Positions 8,379 to 15,873 of a stretch of DNA of 64,000 nucleotides are shown here, piece after piece. Made by a program: the position numbers and the translations under genes. The notes below the pieces were generated by a model. The model did not search any database. It saw nothing but the letters and a program-made list of their open reading frames with translations, and was not told the DNA's origin. The first letter of the stretch is position 1; each line of letters starts with the position of its first letter. The DNA comes from Labedella endophytica (GTDB lineage Bacteria > Actinomycetota > Actinomycetes > Actinomycetales > Microbacteriaceae). The stretch lies in the NCBI RefSeq assembly GCF_003990045.1, contig NZ_RZGZ01000005.1:124001-188000 (forward strand), read 5' to 3'.

Positions 8379-9406
8379 GGTCGTCCATCCGTTCCGTCGA
8401 TGATCGAGGGGTCGATGCTGCCTCCGGGCACCACCGAGGTCTCCGCGACCGCGCCGTCGTCCGCCTTCACGGACCGCCGCCCGCGGAGACGGGGATCGGA
8501 GAGGTCGTTGAGACTCTCTCCGACCAGGGTCACGCCGAGCACGGTGAGCACGATCGCGATCCCCGGGGGCACCGCCGTCCACCAGATGCCGCTCGACACG
8601 TCAGCGATCGCGCGGTTGAGGTCGAAGCCCCACTCCGCGGCTGCGGTGGGTTCGATGCCGAACCCGAGGAAGCCGAGACCCGCCAGGGTCAGGATCGCCT
8701 CGGAGGCATTGAGGGTGAAGATGAGCGGCAGGGTCCGCGTCGCGTTCCGCAGGACGTGACGGGTCATGATGCGGGTGTGGCTCGCGCCGATCACACGCGC
8801 CGACTCGACGAACGCCTCGGACTTGATGCGGACCGTCTCCGCGCGGATGACGCGGAAGTACTGCGGGATGAACACGACCGTGATCGAGATGGCCGCCGCG
8901 AAGATCCCGCCCCACAGGCTCGACTGTCCACCGGAGATCACGATCGACATGACGATCGCGAGCAGCAGCGAGGGGAACGCGTAGATCGCATCGCACACGA
9001 CCACGAGGACGCGGTCGAGCCAGCCGCCGAAGTATCCCGACACGAGGCCGAGGATGACTCCCGCGACGATCGAGAGCGCCACGGCGATCACGACGACGCC
9101 GAGGGCGGTCTGGGCGCCCCAGACCACGCGGGAGAACACGTCGAACCCGCTCACGGTGGTGCCGAGGAGGTGCGCGGCGCTCGGCGGCTGCTGCGTACCG
9201 AACGTTCCGTCCTCGTCGCTGATCTGGCTGAAGCCGTAGGGCGCGATGAGGGGCGCGAGGAAGGCGGAGAGGACGAAGACGGCCGTGAGAACGAGGCCGG
9301 CGACGAGCATGAACCGCTGGATCCCGACGCTCTGCCTGAGCTGTTTGACGACCGGGAGCCGGTCGACGAGGCGCCGTCTCGGCGCCCGCTGCGTGGTGCT
9401 TGTCAT
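8375..9406 (-). CDS. ABC importer permease, DppC-like
   Basis: Second membrane subunit of the importer, 343 residues. It has an N-terminal membrane segment (FMLVAGLVLTAVFVLSAFLA), an extracytoplasmic stretch, and a block of five membrane segments. The coupling motif EAFVESARVIGASHTRIMTRHVL (an EAA-type loop around residues 196-218) contacts the ATPase. It starts 1 base after the DppB-like stop and overlaps the ATPase gene by 4 bases. Substrate class cannot be told from the permease. Confidence 0.93.
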   Translation of the reverse strand: MTSTTQRAPRRRLVDRLPVVKQLRQSVGIQRFMLVAGLVLTAVFVLSAFLAPLIAPYGFSQISDEDGTFGTQQPPSAAHLLGTTVSGFDVFSRVVWGAQTALGVVVIAVALSIVAGVILGLVSGYFGGWLDRVLVVVCDAIYAFPSLLLAIVMSIVISGGQSSLWGGIFAAAISITVVFIPQYFRVIRAETVRIKSEAFVESARVIGASHTRIMTRHVLRNATRTLPLIFTLNASEAILTLAGLGFLGFGIEPTAAAEWGFDLNRAIADVSSGIWWTAVPPGIAIVLTVLGVTLVGESLNDLSDPRLRGRRSVKADDGAVAETSVVPGGSIDPSIIDGTDGRP

Positions 9407-9407
9407 G

Positions 9408-10508
9408 TCAGTACCTCACCCTCGGATCGATGAGCGCCGCGATGATGTCGACGAGGAAGTTCGTGACCGCGACGATCACGGCGAGGAGCACCACGATGCC
9501 CTGCACGGCGACGAAGTCGCGAGCCTGCAGGTACTCGGACAGTTGGAACCCGAGCCCCTTCCACTCGAACGTCGTCTCGGTGAGCACGGCGCCGCCGAGG
9601 AGCATCGCGACCTGCAGCCCGATCACCGTGATTATCGGGATGAGGGCCGGCCGGTACGCGTGCGTGCGGACCAATCGGAGTTCGCCGACACCGCGCGATC
9701 GGGCCGCGTCGACGTAGTCGGTGCCGAGGGTCCCGATCATGTTCGTGCGCACGAGTCGGAGGAAGACTCCGGCCGTGAGCAACCCGAGGGCGAGCCCCGG
9801 GAGCACGGCGTGCTGGAGCACGTCCCCCACGACCTCCGCGTCGCCCGTGCGGAACGCGTCGACGAGGTAGAACCCCGACCGCTCGTCGAGGAGCGCGAAC
9901 TGGAGCTCGGAACTCGTGGAGGCGCGACCGGAGACGGGAAGCCACTTGAGCGTGACGGCGAAGAGGAGCTTCAGCAGGAGACCGGCGAAGAACACCGGCG
10001 TCGCGTAGAACAGGATCGCGAGGACGCGCAGGATCGCGTCGGGAGTGCGGTCGCGGAAGTACGCGGCGACCATACCGAGCGGGATGCCGACGATGAACGC
10101 GACGATGAGCGCGTAGAACGCGAGCTCGACCGTGGCCGCTCCGTAGACGAAGAGAACCTCGAGGACGGGTCGGTTGTCGGAGAGAGTCGTGCCGAAGTCA
10201 CCGGTGAAGATCTGACCGAGGTATTCGACGTACTGGACGAACAGGGGCCTGTCGTACCCGGCGGCGGTGACGCGCTCGGCGAGCTGGTCTGCCGTCAAAC
10301 GGCCGCCGAGGGCCGCCGTGATGGGGTCGCCCGTCGTCCTCATGAGGAGGAACACGAGGGTGACGAGGATGAAGATGGTGGGGAGGATCAGCAGGAATCG
10401 GACGAGGATGTAGCGGGTGAGGCTCGATCCCGCCTGTCGTGCTTTGCGTGGTGTTGCCGCCGAGGCCGGCGACGTCGCCGGATCATCGGTGCGGGCTGGG
10501 GCGTTCAG
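9408..10508 (-). CDS. ABC importer permease, DppB-like
   Basis: First membrane subunit of the importer, about 366 residues with six membrane segments. The first is YILVRFLLILPTIFILVTLVFLL. The coupling loop DYVDAARSRGVGELRLVRTHAYRPALIP lies near residues 267-294. No ATG, GTG or TTG lies between the upstream hairpin and the first membrane segment. The best start is a rare CTG at 10508, preceded at 7 nt by GGAGG. A GTG at 10571 would place the N-terminus inside the terminator hairpin and is unlikely. The hairpin between this gene and the binding-protein gene should lower its expression relative to that protein. Confidence 0.9.
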   Translation of the reverse strand: MNAPARTDDPATSPASAATPRKARQAGSSLTRYILVRFLLILPTIFILVTLVFLLMRTTGDPITAALGGRLTADQLAERVTAAGYDRPLFVQYVEYLGQIFTGDFGTTLSDNRPVLEVLFVYGAATVELAFYALIVAFIVGIPLGMVAAYFRDRTPDAILRVLAILFYATPVFFAGLLLKLLFAVTLKWLPVSGRASTSSELQFALLDERSGFYLVDAFRTGDAEVVGDVLQHAVLPGLALGLLTAGVFLRLVRTNMIGTLGTDYVDAARSRGVGELRLVRTHAYRPALIPIITVIGLQVAMLLGGAVLTETTFEWKGLGFQLSEYLQARDFVAVQGIVVLLAVIVAVTNFLVDIIAALIDPRVRY

Positions 10509-10534
10509 AAGAGGACCTCCGGAGTGGGAGCGGT

Positions 10535-10569
10535 GAAAAGCCGGGGTGGCCGCTGACGGCCACCCCGGC
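10535..10569 (-). terminator. Intergenic terminator between binding protein and permease genes
   Basis: A perfect 12-bp stem (GCCGGGGTGGCC with GGCCACCCCGGC), a 6-nt loop and then TTTTC on the minus strand. It lies 34 bases after the binding-protein stop and before the permease start. It probably terminates most transcripts so that binding protein exceeds membrane subunits. Confidence 0.8.
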
Positions 10570-10602
10570 ACTGTAGTTCAGATCGACCGGGCTACCGGTG
10601 GA

Positions 10603-12231
10603 TCAGCCCTTGGTGATCGGGGCGAAGCGGAACTTGAACGACGCGTCGAGTGTCGTCCCGCTGATGTCGGAACCGACGACCGCGACCTGGGCACCCTGGA
10701 GGTAGGGGATCGTGGACAGCTGCTCGGCGACCTTCTGCTGGATCTCCTCGATCGCGGCCGTGCGCTCGGCCGGGTCGACGATCGACGCCTGCTCGAGGAT
10801 CAGGTCGTTGACCTCGGGGTCCTCGTAGTGGTTGCCGAGGAAGTTGTCCGTGAGGAAGAACGGCGTCAGGTAGTTGTCCGCGTCCGAGTAGTCCGGGAAC
10901 CATCCGAGCTGGTAGAGCGGGTAGACGTCGGTGGTGCGGTCCTCCGAGTACTGCACCCACTCCGTGGTCTGCAGGTTCACGGTGAACAGGCCGGACTCCT
11001 CGAGCTGGGCCTTGATCGCGGCGTACTCGTCTCCCGACGAGGGACCGTAGTGGTCGTTCGAGTACTGCAGGCTGAGTTCGACGGGCTCGTCGATGCCTGC
11101 GTCGGCGAGGCGTGCCTCGGCCGCCTCGACCGAGGGCCCACCGTCGCCGTCGCCGTAGAGCTCCTTGAGGGGCTCGGTCGCGCCGGTCAGTCCTTCGGGG
11201 ACGAAGGAGTAGAGCGGGGTGTAGGTGCCCTTGTACGTGTCCTCGGACAGCGCATCGCGGTCGATCAGGTCCGCGACGGCCTGACGCACGGCGAGGGCCT
11301 TGGCCTCGTCGGCCTCGGGGGTAGCGGCACCGAACGGCTGGGTGTCGAAGTTGAAGACGATGTAGCGGATCTCCCCGCCGGGTCCCGTCTCGACACTCAC
11401 GTCGTCGTTGCCCTCGAGGTCGGCGATGTCGGTCGCGGACAGGCTGCGGTGCGCGACGTCGATCTCGCCCTCCTGGATGGCGAGCTTGAGGTTCGAGGAG
11501 TCGGCGAAGTACTGGAGCACGACCTGCTCGTTCTCGGCCGCGCCGAGGGCGCCCATGTAGTCGGGGTTGGCCGCGAAGGAGATGAGGTTGTTGAAGTCGT
11601 AGCTCTCGATCGTGTACTGGCCGGCGAAGGCGCCGCCGTCCACGATCTCGTCGTCGCTCGTGAGCGCGTCGGCCGCGAAGACGTCCTCGTCCACGATCGG
11701 GCCGGCGGGGCTCGACAGGATCTGCGGGAACACCTGATCGTTCTCGCTCTTCAGGTTGAAGACCGCCGTGAGGTCGTCAGGGGTCTCGACGCTGTCGAGG
11801 TTGTAGAGCAGCGACGACGGACCGTTCTGGTCCGCGATCGCGAGCTGGCGGTCGAAGGTGAACTTCACGTCGGAGGACGTGAGCTCGTTGCCGTTCGCGA
11901 ACGTCAGGCCTTCCTTGAGCGTGACCGTGTACTGGGTCGGCGAGGTGAACTCGGCCGACTCGGCGATGTCGGGCTCGACCTCGGGGCTGCCGTACGGGGT
12001 GTTCATGAGGAACGGGAACACCTGGTTCATGACGGCGAACGAGCCGTTGTCGTACGAACCGGCCGGGTCGAGGACGGTGACCTTGTCGGTGGTGCCGACG
12101 GTGATGGTGCCGGAGTCCGTGGAACCGCCGTCATCCGAACCGCCGGCGCAGCCGGCGAGGATGAGGGCGGCACCGGTGGCGCCTGCTGTGATGGTGAGGA
12201 GGCGCGCTCGACGCCTGGATGCGGATGTCAT
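10603..12231 (-). CDS. ABC importer substrate-binding lipoprotein, family 5
   Basis: Captures substrate outside the membrane for the adjacent importer. The 542-residue product has a lipoprotein signal with cleavage before Cys in LILAGCAGG (about residue 24). It has the family-5 fold typical of dipeptide, oligopeptide, nickel or oligosaccharide binding proteins: LKEGLTFANGNELTSSDVKFTFDR near the N-terminal third and a C-terminal SYSDADNYLTPFF-type segment. I start it at ATG 12231 (MTSASRRRARLL), with AGGAAGGA 11 nt upstream. The open frame extending to 12699 runs through a repeat array and is not coding. An operator-like palindrome resembling those of LacI-family sugar regulators lies about 115 bases upstream, so a saccharide substrate is as possible as a peptide. 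Confidence 0.92.
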   Translation of the reverse strand: MTSASRRRARLLTITAGATGAALILAGCAGGSDDGGSTDSGTITVGTTDKVTVLDPAGSYDNGSFAVMNQVFPFLMNTPYGSPEVEPDIAESAEFTSPTQYTVTLKEGLTFANGNELTSSDVKFTFDRQLAIADQNGPSSLLYNLDSVETPDDLTAVFNLKSENDQVFPQILSSPAGPIVDEDVFAADALTSDDEIVDGGAFAGQYTIESYDFNNLISFAANPDYMGALGAAENEQVVLQYFADSSNLKLAIQEGEIDVAHRSLSATDIADLEGNDDVSVETGPGGEIRYIVFNFDTQPFGAATPEADEAKALAVRQAVADLIDRDALSEDTYKGTYTPLYSFVPEGLTGATEPLKELYGDGDGGPSVEAAEARLADAGIDEPVELSLQYSNDHYGPSSGDEYAAIKAQLEESGLFTVNLQTTEWVQYSEDRTTDVYPLYQLGWFPDYSDADNYLTPFFLTDNFLGNHYEDPEVNDLILEQASIVDPAERTAAIEEIQQKVAEQLSTIPYLQGAQVAVVGSDISGTTLDASFKFRFAPITKG

Positions 12232-12342
12232 CGATCCGTCATTCCTTCCTGGTGGGGGATGGCGTGGGCGCGCGAACGATCGCGGCGCACGCCGCTGTGA
12301 TGTACCAGGTCTAACACACATCGTTCTCTCAGCCGCCGCCTG

Positions 12343-12356
12343 AGGGAGCGCTCTCA
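12343..12356. promoter_or_regulatory. LacI-family-like operator upstream of the importer
   Basis: AGGGAGCGCTCTCA matches the CebR/CelR-type palindrome TGGGAGCGCTCCCA (recalled from actinobacterial cellulose-utilisation literature) at 12 of 14 positions. It lies in the 12232-12500 stretch, where I otherwise see only a weak AT-rich patch (TTAATTACC on the minus strand, near 12360) and no gene. No LacI-family gene is in the window. Confidence 0.35.
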
Positions 12357-12501
12357 CGGTAATTAATCCGATCGAAATACACGCGACGGCGTCCGTCCGC
12401 CCTCGGGTAGCGACAGCGCCCCGGAGCTGGGAAGGCTTGGAAGCCCGGTCAAGAGACCTGCGAGAGACCGACCCGCACAGCGTGACCCGCGGGGCCGTTG
12501 G

Positions 12502-12626
12502 CTCTGGTAAACGCCTGACTCTGGTAAACGCCGTTGACTCTCGGGTAAACGCCTGACTCTGGTAAACGCCGTCGACTCTGGCAAACGCCGTTGACCCTAG
12601 TAAACGCCGTTGACCCTGGTAAACAC
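12502..12626. repeat. Seven-copy 19-bp tandem repeat array
   Basis: Units of the form CTCTGGTAAACGCCGTTGA start at 12502 (17 bp), 12519, 12538, 12557, 12576, 12595 and 12614 (last copy partial). The core GTAAACGCC is nearly invariant: unit 5 has GCAAACGCC and the last copy diverges. The array lies between the tRNA-Glu terminator and the importer promoter region. It has no spacers, so it is not CRISPR. The copies read without stops on the minus strand only because of the unit composition. Regularly spaced protein-binding sites are one possibility and slippage-expanded junk another. Confidence 0.85.
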
Positions 12627-12628
12627 AG

Positions 12629-12658
12629 AACCCTCCCGGCGCAGGCGCCGAGAGGGTT
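12629..12658 (-). terminator. Terminator downstream of tRNA-Glu
   Basis: Stem AACCCTC with GAGGGTT outside CGGCGC with GCGCCG, 2-nt loop and two single-base bulges, followed on the minus strand by CTGTGTTT. It lies 71 bases beyond the tRNA 3' end. Confidence 0.6.
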
Positions 12659-12728
12659 TCGTGTTGCTGTTTCTGTCCGATTGCCGGACGAATATCCACC
12701 CGAAAGGGTCTTCTTCGTCATGGGCTCG

Positions 12729-12801
12729 TGACCCCAACGGGATTTGAACCCGTGCTGCCGCCGTGAGAGGGCGGTGTCCTAGGCCGCTAAACGATGGGGC
12801 C
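12729..12801 (-). tRNA. tRNA-Glu (anticodon CTC)
   Basis: A 73-nt cloverleaf on the minus strand. Acceptor GGCCCCA pairs with TGGGGTC. The anticodon stem is CCGCC/GGCGG with loop CTCTCAC (anticodon CTC), the T-arm is CGGGTTCAAATCCCG, and the discriminator base is A. CCA is not encoded. Its charging enzyme is gltX, 12 kb away in this window. Confidence 0.96.
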
Positions 12802-12854
12802 GTAAAACAACGAGATTGAGTATGACACACCATTCGGGGGTGCACCAAATCGGC

Positions 12855-13817
12855 TCACGTGAGCACCCCGAGAGCCCCCTTCTCGACCGAGATCAGGACG
12901 GGCAGCGGGCCGATCCGCTCCCCGTCCGCGTAGGCCACGATGGGCTCGTCGCACTCGATGCGGATGACGGACCCGGAGTGGAACGACACCACGTCGAGAC
13001 CGACGTGACGACCGGCGAACACCCGGGGGAAGAGGCGCAGGAACCGGATCCGTCCGAGGGGTGCGACGACGAGCGCGTCGAGCGTCCCATCCATCGGCGA
13101 CGCGAACGGGACGATCCGCATCCCGCCCCCGATCGATCCCAGGTTGGCCACGGCGAGCAGCACGGACTCCACGTCGTGTGCGACCCCGTCGACCGTGAGT
13201 CGATAGCGACGCGGGCGCAATCGCGCGAGTTCGAGGAGGAGAGCGACGGTGTAGCGGTGGGGGCCGCGCGGGAACCGCAGGGAGTTGGCCCGTTCGTTCA
13301 CGAGGGCGTCGAACCCCGCCGAGACCGCGCAGAGGAATCGGCGCGGCGGAGGGGGTGACGTGCCGTCCTCCGCCTCGGACGCGCCCGGCGGCATATCGGC
13401 GCCGGACTCCGGTGTGATGACTCCGACGTCGGTCCGCCGCGGTTCACGCTCGAGCGCGGCGATGAGATGATCGCACGCGGCGGCCACGGAGCCGAGGGGG
13501 ATGCCCAGCTCGCGCGCGGCATCGTTGCCCGTGCCGGCCGGCACGATACCGAGAGCGACCGCCGAGCCGGCGAGCACGTCGACGGCGAGGTTGACGAGAC
13601 CGTCTCCCCCGACGACGACGAGCGCCTCCACTCCCCCGTCACCGACGAGCGCGACGAGCCGTTCCCGGAGCGCCCGCTCAGAGGTCGCGGCGGCGACCGT
13701 CACCTCGAATCCGGCGGCACGGAGGGAATCGACGACCACGGGCGCGACGTGCACGCTCGCACCACCGGCCGCGGCGGGGTTCACGGCGACCGCGATCGTT
13801 CGGATTCTCGTCGACAC
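12855..13817 (-). CDS. Diacylglycerol/lipid kinase family protein
   Basis: A 320-residue lipid kinase of the DagK/YegS type, which phosphorylates diacylglycerol or a related lipid with ATP. The catalytic domain shows NPAAAGG (residues 12-18), the nucleotide-binding VVVGGDGLVNLAVD (usually GGDGT), and PAGTGNDAARELG. The C-terminal domain carries NLGSIGGGMRIVPFASPMDGTLDALVV. I start it at GTG 13817: GATAAT ends 6 nt upstream and there is no Shine-Dalgarno, consistent with a leaderless mRNA. It is divergent from the MBL-fold gene. About 25 residues between the motifs (near residues 135-160) are Pro/Ser-rich and look like an inserted loop. Confidence 0.9.
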   Translation of the reverse strand: MSTRIRTIAVAVNPAAAGGASVHVAPVVVDSLRAAGFEVTVAAATSERALRERLVALVGDGGVEALVVVGGDGLVNLAVDVLAGSAVALGIVPAGTGNDAARELGIPLGSVAAACDHLIAALEREPRRTDVGVITPESGADMPPGASEAEDGTSPPPPRRFLCAVSAGFDALVNERANSLRFPRGPHRYTVALLLELARLRPRRYRLTVDGVAHDVESVLLAVANLGSIGGGMRIVPFASPMDGTLDALVVAPLGRIRFLRLFPRVFAGRHVGLDVVSFHSGSVIRIECDEPIVAYADGERIGPLPVLISVEKGALGVLT

Positions 13818-13883
13818 GGTCGAATTATCGCATCGACCCCGATACCCCTTGCCGCGCGCGCCTCTCACCGCTTGGCTGGGGGT

Positions 13884-14522
13884 ATGCAACTCACCAAGCT
13901 CGAACACGCCGCCCTGATCCTCGACGAGGCCGGTCGGCGACTCTTCATCGATCCCGGTGCCTTCACGACGGCCATCACCGACGGCACCCGCGCGGACGCG
14001 ATCGTGATCACCCACGAACACCCGGATCACTGGACGCGCGAGCAGCTCGACCGCATCATCGCTGCGAGTCCTGGGGTCACGGTCTACGCCCCTGCCGGTG
14101 TCGCCGCGGCGGCCGGGGACCTCCCCATCACGGTCGTCGCGCACGGCGACGAGGTCACTGTCGGGTCGTTCCGTCTCCGCTTCTTCGGGCGGAAGCACGC
14201 CGTGATCCACGAGTCCATCCCCGTGGTCGACAACGTCGGCGTCCTCGTGAACGAGGCGCTGTACTACGCGGGCGACTCCTTCACCGTCCCGGACGGGGTC
14301 GACGTGAATGTGTTGGCCGCACCCGCCGGCGCCCCCTGGATGAAGGTCTCCGAGACGATCGACTACGTGCTCGCCGTCAAGCCGAGGCACGCCTTCCCCA
14401 CCCACGAGATGGTCCTGTCCCGCGCGGGCAAGGACATGTCGAACGCGCGGCTCCAGTGGGCCACCGAGCAGGGAGGCGGCACCTTCCACGCCCTCGAGCC
14501 CGGGGACGTCCTCTCCATCTGA
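13884..14522 (+). CDS. MBL-fold metallo-hydrolase
   Basis: A 212-residue metallo-beta-lactamase-fold hydrolase, probably binding two metal ions. The metal motif THEHPDHW (HxHxDH) lies near residues 44-51. Further ligands are likely in FGRKHAVIH, YYAGDSF (metal-bridging Asp) and the late AFPTHEMV. It resembles UlaG-like or UPF0173-type small hydrolases with an unknown physiological substrate. The ATG at 13884 has GGGGG 4 nt upstream. It stands alone, divergent from the lipid kinase. Confidence 0.88.
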   Translation: MQLTKLEHAALILDEAGRRLFIDPGAFTTAITDGTRADAIVITHEHPDHWTREQLDRIIAASPGVTVYAPAGVAAAAGDLPITVVAHGDEVTVGSFRLRFFGRKHAVIHESIPVVDNVGVLVNEALYYAGDSFTVPDGVDVNVLAAPAGAPWMKVSETIDYVLAVKPRHAFPTHEMVLSRAGKDMSNARLQWATEQGGGTFHALEPGDVLSI

Positions 14523-14689
14523 CGGGACCGCGCCGAACCGGCGCACCACAGCGAGACACGCGGCCGCGACCATCGGGGCCCCTGGTGGCCGCGGTCGTGC
14601 ACCTGCCTCACGGCCGCCCGTTCGTCAAGGTCTGTCCGGGCTCCGGGGCGCCGCCTAGCGTTGATCCCTCGACGAGGAGGTCGACCGGT

Positions 14690-14902
14690 ATGAGGGACAC
14701 GGCCGCGAGCGATAGGGTCACGAGCGACAGGGCACGCTGGAGCAACCACGACATCACGTCCGATGGGCGCATCGTCGAGGAGTGCGTGGGCGCCGCGGAC
14801 AACGATCGTCGGGTCGTCTGGTACGACGAGCGTGGCCGCGTGGCACACGAGGAACGTCCGCGGCGATCCCCCACTTCCGGCGAGCGGCTGCGGTCGGCCT
14901 GA
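14690..14902 (+). CDS. Small hypothetical protein
   Basis: A 70-residue polar protein (MRDTAASDRVTSD...) with no membrane segment or recognised motif, rich in Asp, Glu and Arg. The support is a good ribosome-binding site (GAGGAGG, 9 nt before ATG 14690) and a strong hairpin 11 bases after its stop. Function unknown; it might not be a real gene. Confidence 0.45.
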   Translation: MRDTAASDRVTSDRARWSNHDITSDGRIVEECVGAADNDRRVVWYDERGRVAHEERPRRSPTSGERLRSA

Positions 14903-14912
14903 CACGGAGTCA

Positions 14913-14956
14913 GGACCGACCACCCACTCGACGCACCACGCGTGGGTGGTCGGTCC
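14913..14956. terminator. Long hairpin after the small gene
   Basis: A perfect 15-bp stem (GGACCGACCACCCAC with GTGGGTGGTCGGTCC) and a 14-nt loop. No U-tract on either side. Confidence 0.6.
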
Positions 14957-15000
14957 CTCGGTCGACGATTGTGGGACGGGAGAGTGATCCCGCCAATGCG

Positions 15001-15042
15001 TTGACAAGACGATGCGGCGTCTGTCAAGGGGGGTGTTAGACT
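15001..15042 (+). promoter_or_regulatory. Inverted repeat and -10 box upstream of the sigma factor
   Basis: TTGACAAGACG (15001) and CGTCTGTCAA (ends 15027) form a 10-bp inverted repeat with one unpaired base and a 6-nt centre. TAGACT at 15037-15042 is a fair -10 box 64 bases before the GTG. TTGACA looks like a -35 but is 30 bases from TAGACT, too far for that pair. The repeat may instead be an operator. Confidence 0.4.
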
Positions 15043-15105
15043 GGTTACACACCGGTGGTCAAACAGCGTGCCATCGCCTTCTCTTCATCTTCGACGAGGC
15101 CACCC

Positions 15106-15873
15106 GTGTCAGTTCTCACCCCGGACGCTGTGTTCGCTCACCAGCCGTCTGCGCACCAGCCGACCGATTCTCAACGGTTCCGTGCCACCACGGTTCGCGC
15201 GATCACGATCCGGCGTCCGAGCGGCGCCGCGTCGTGCACGCGGGCTCGCTCCTCAGCGACACCCCCCGCCGCCCCGAGTTCCGACGATCTCGTCCACGGG
15301 CACCTCGCTCTCGCCGAGGCACTCGCCGAGAGGTGGTCGTCCCGCAAGAGTGATCGACTCGACCTCAGACAGGTCGCGTACGTCGGCCTCGTCCAGGCGG
15401 CGCGACGGTTCGATCAGCAGCGCGGGATGTTCGCGTCGTTCGCGGCGTCGCACATCCGCGGGGAGCTCATGCACTACCTGCGCGACGACTCCCGGGTCAT
15501 GCGCGTCCCCCGCGCGGTCGTCGCTGCCGCTGGCCCGGGGGGCGTCCCCGCTCCCCTGTCGCTCGACGCCGCCGTGTCGGTGGACGGGGAGGCGGTGCCG
15601 CTGTCCGCGACGATCGGAGACTTCGACCGTCGACTCGACGCGAGCGAGACGCGGGTCCCGCTCTTCGGCGCCCTCCGCTCACTGTCGGAGGATGCGCGCC
15701 TCGTGGTGTACCTGCGCTACTTCGAGGACCTCACGCAAGCCGAGATCGCTCGTCGGACGGGCTCGACGCAGAAGGCCGTCTCCCGCTCGCTCGACGCGTC
15801 GCTCCGAGCTCTTCGACAGGAGCTGACGGGGCCTCCTCCACGTCCTCGAGGGCCGCGAACAGGTCCCCGCTGA
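15106..15873 (+). CDS. RNA polymerase sigma factor, SigB/SigF type
   Basis: A 255-residue alternative sigma factor. Region 2 spans about residues 63-130, including YVGLVQAARRFDQQRGMFASFAASHIRGELMHYLRDDSRVMRVPR, the core-binding and -10-recognition signature of the stress/sporulation group. Region 3 is shortened. Region 4 ends with a helix-turn-helix around residues 210-240 (LTQAEIARRTGSTQKAVSRSLDASLRAL). I start at GTG 15106, 6 nt after GACGAGG; a GTG at 15055 is in frame but lacks this signal. No anti-sigma gene is adjacent. The last 143 bases, which encode the region-4 helix-turn-helix, overlap the convergent GAF-ANTAR gene. Confidence 0.88.
   Translation: MSVLTPDAVFAHQPSAHQPTDSQRFRATTVRAITIRRPSGAASCTRARSSATPPAAPSSDDLVHGHLALAEALAERWSSRKSDRLDLRQVAYVGLVQAARRFDQQRGMFASFAASHIRGELMHYLRDDSRVMRVPRAVVAAAGPGGVPAPLSLDAAVSVDGEAVPLSATIGDFDRRLDASETRVPLFGALRSLSEDARLVVYLRYFEDLTQAEIARRTGSTQKAVSRSLDASLRALRQELTGPPPRPRGPRTGPR

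Noticed and set aside
5790-8759. A 989-codon open frame on the plus strand opposite the ABC ATPase and permease genes
   Set aside because: It is an antisense shadow caused by GC-rich codon structure; the minus strand carries motif-rich genes and the frame has no recognisable domain or ribosome-binding site. The same applies to other long frames at 2981-4744, 30956-33214, 37898-39802 and 40279-42660.
12502-12626. CRISPR array or plasmid-type iterons
   Set aside because: There are no spacers and no cas genes, and no replication gene is nearby. The units are directly adjacent 19-mers.
12233-12699. A long N-terminal extension of the substrate-binding protein
   Set aside because: It runs through the repeat array and terminator, and the real protein starts with a clear signal peptide at 12231 after a ribosome-binding site.
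15001-15006. TTGACA as a -35 box for the sigma factor
   Set aside because: It is 30 bases from TAGACT, not 17-18. Its perfect half-palindrome fits an operator better.
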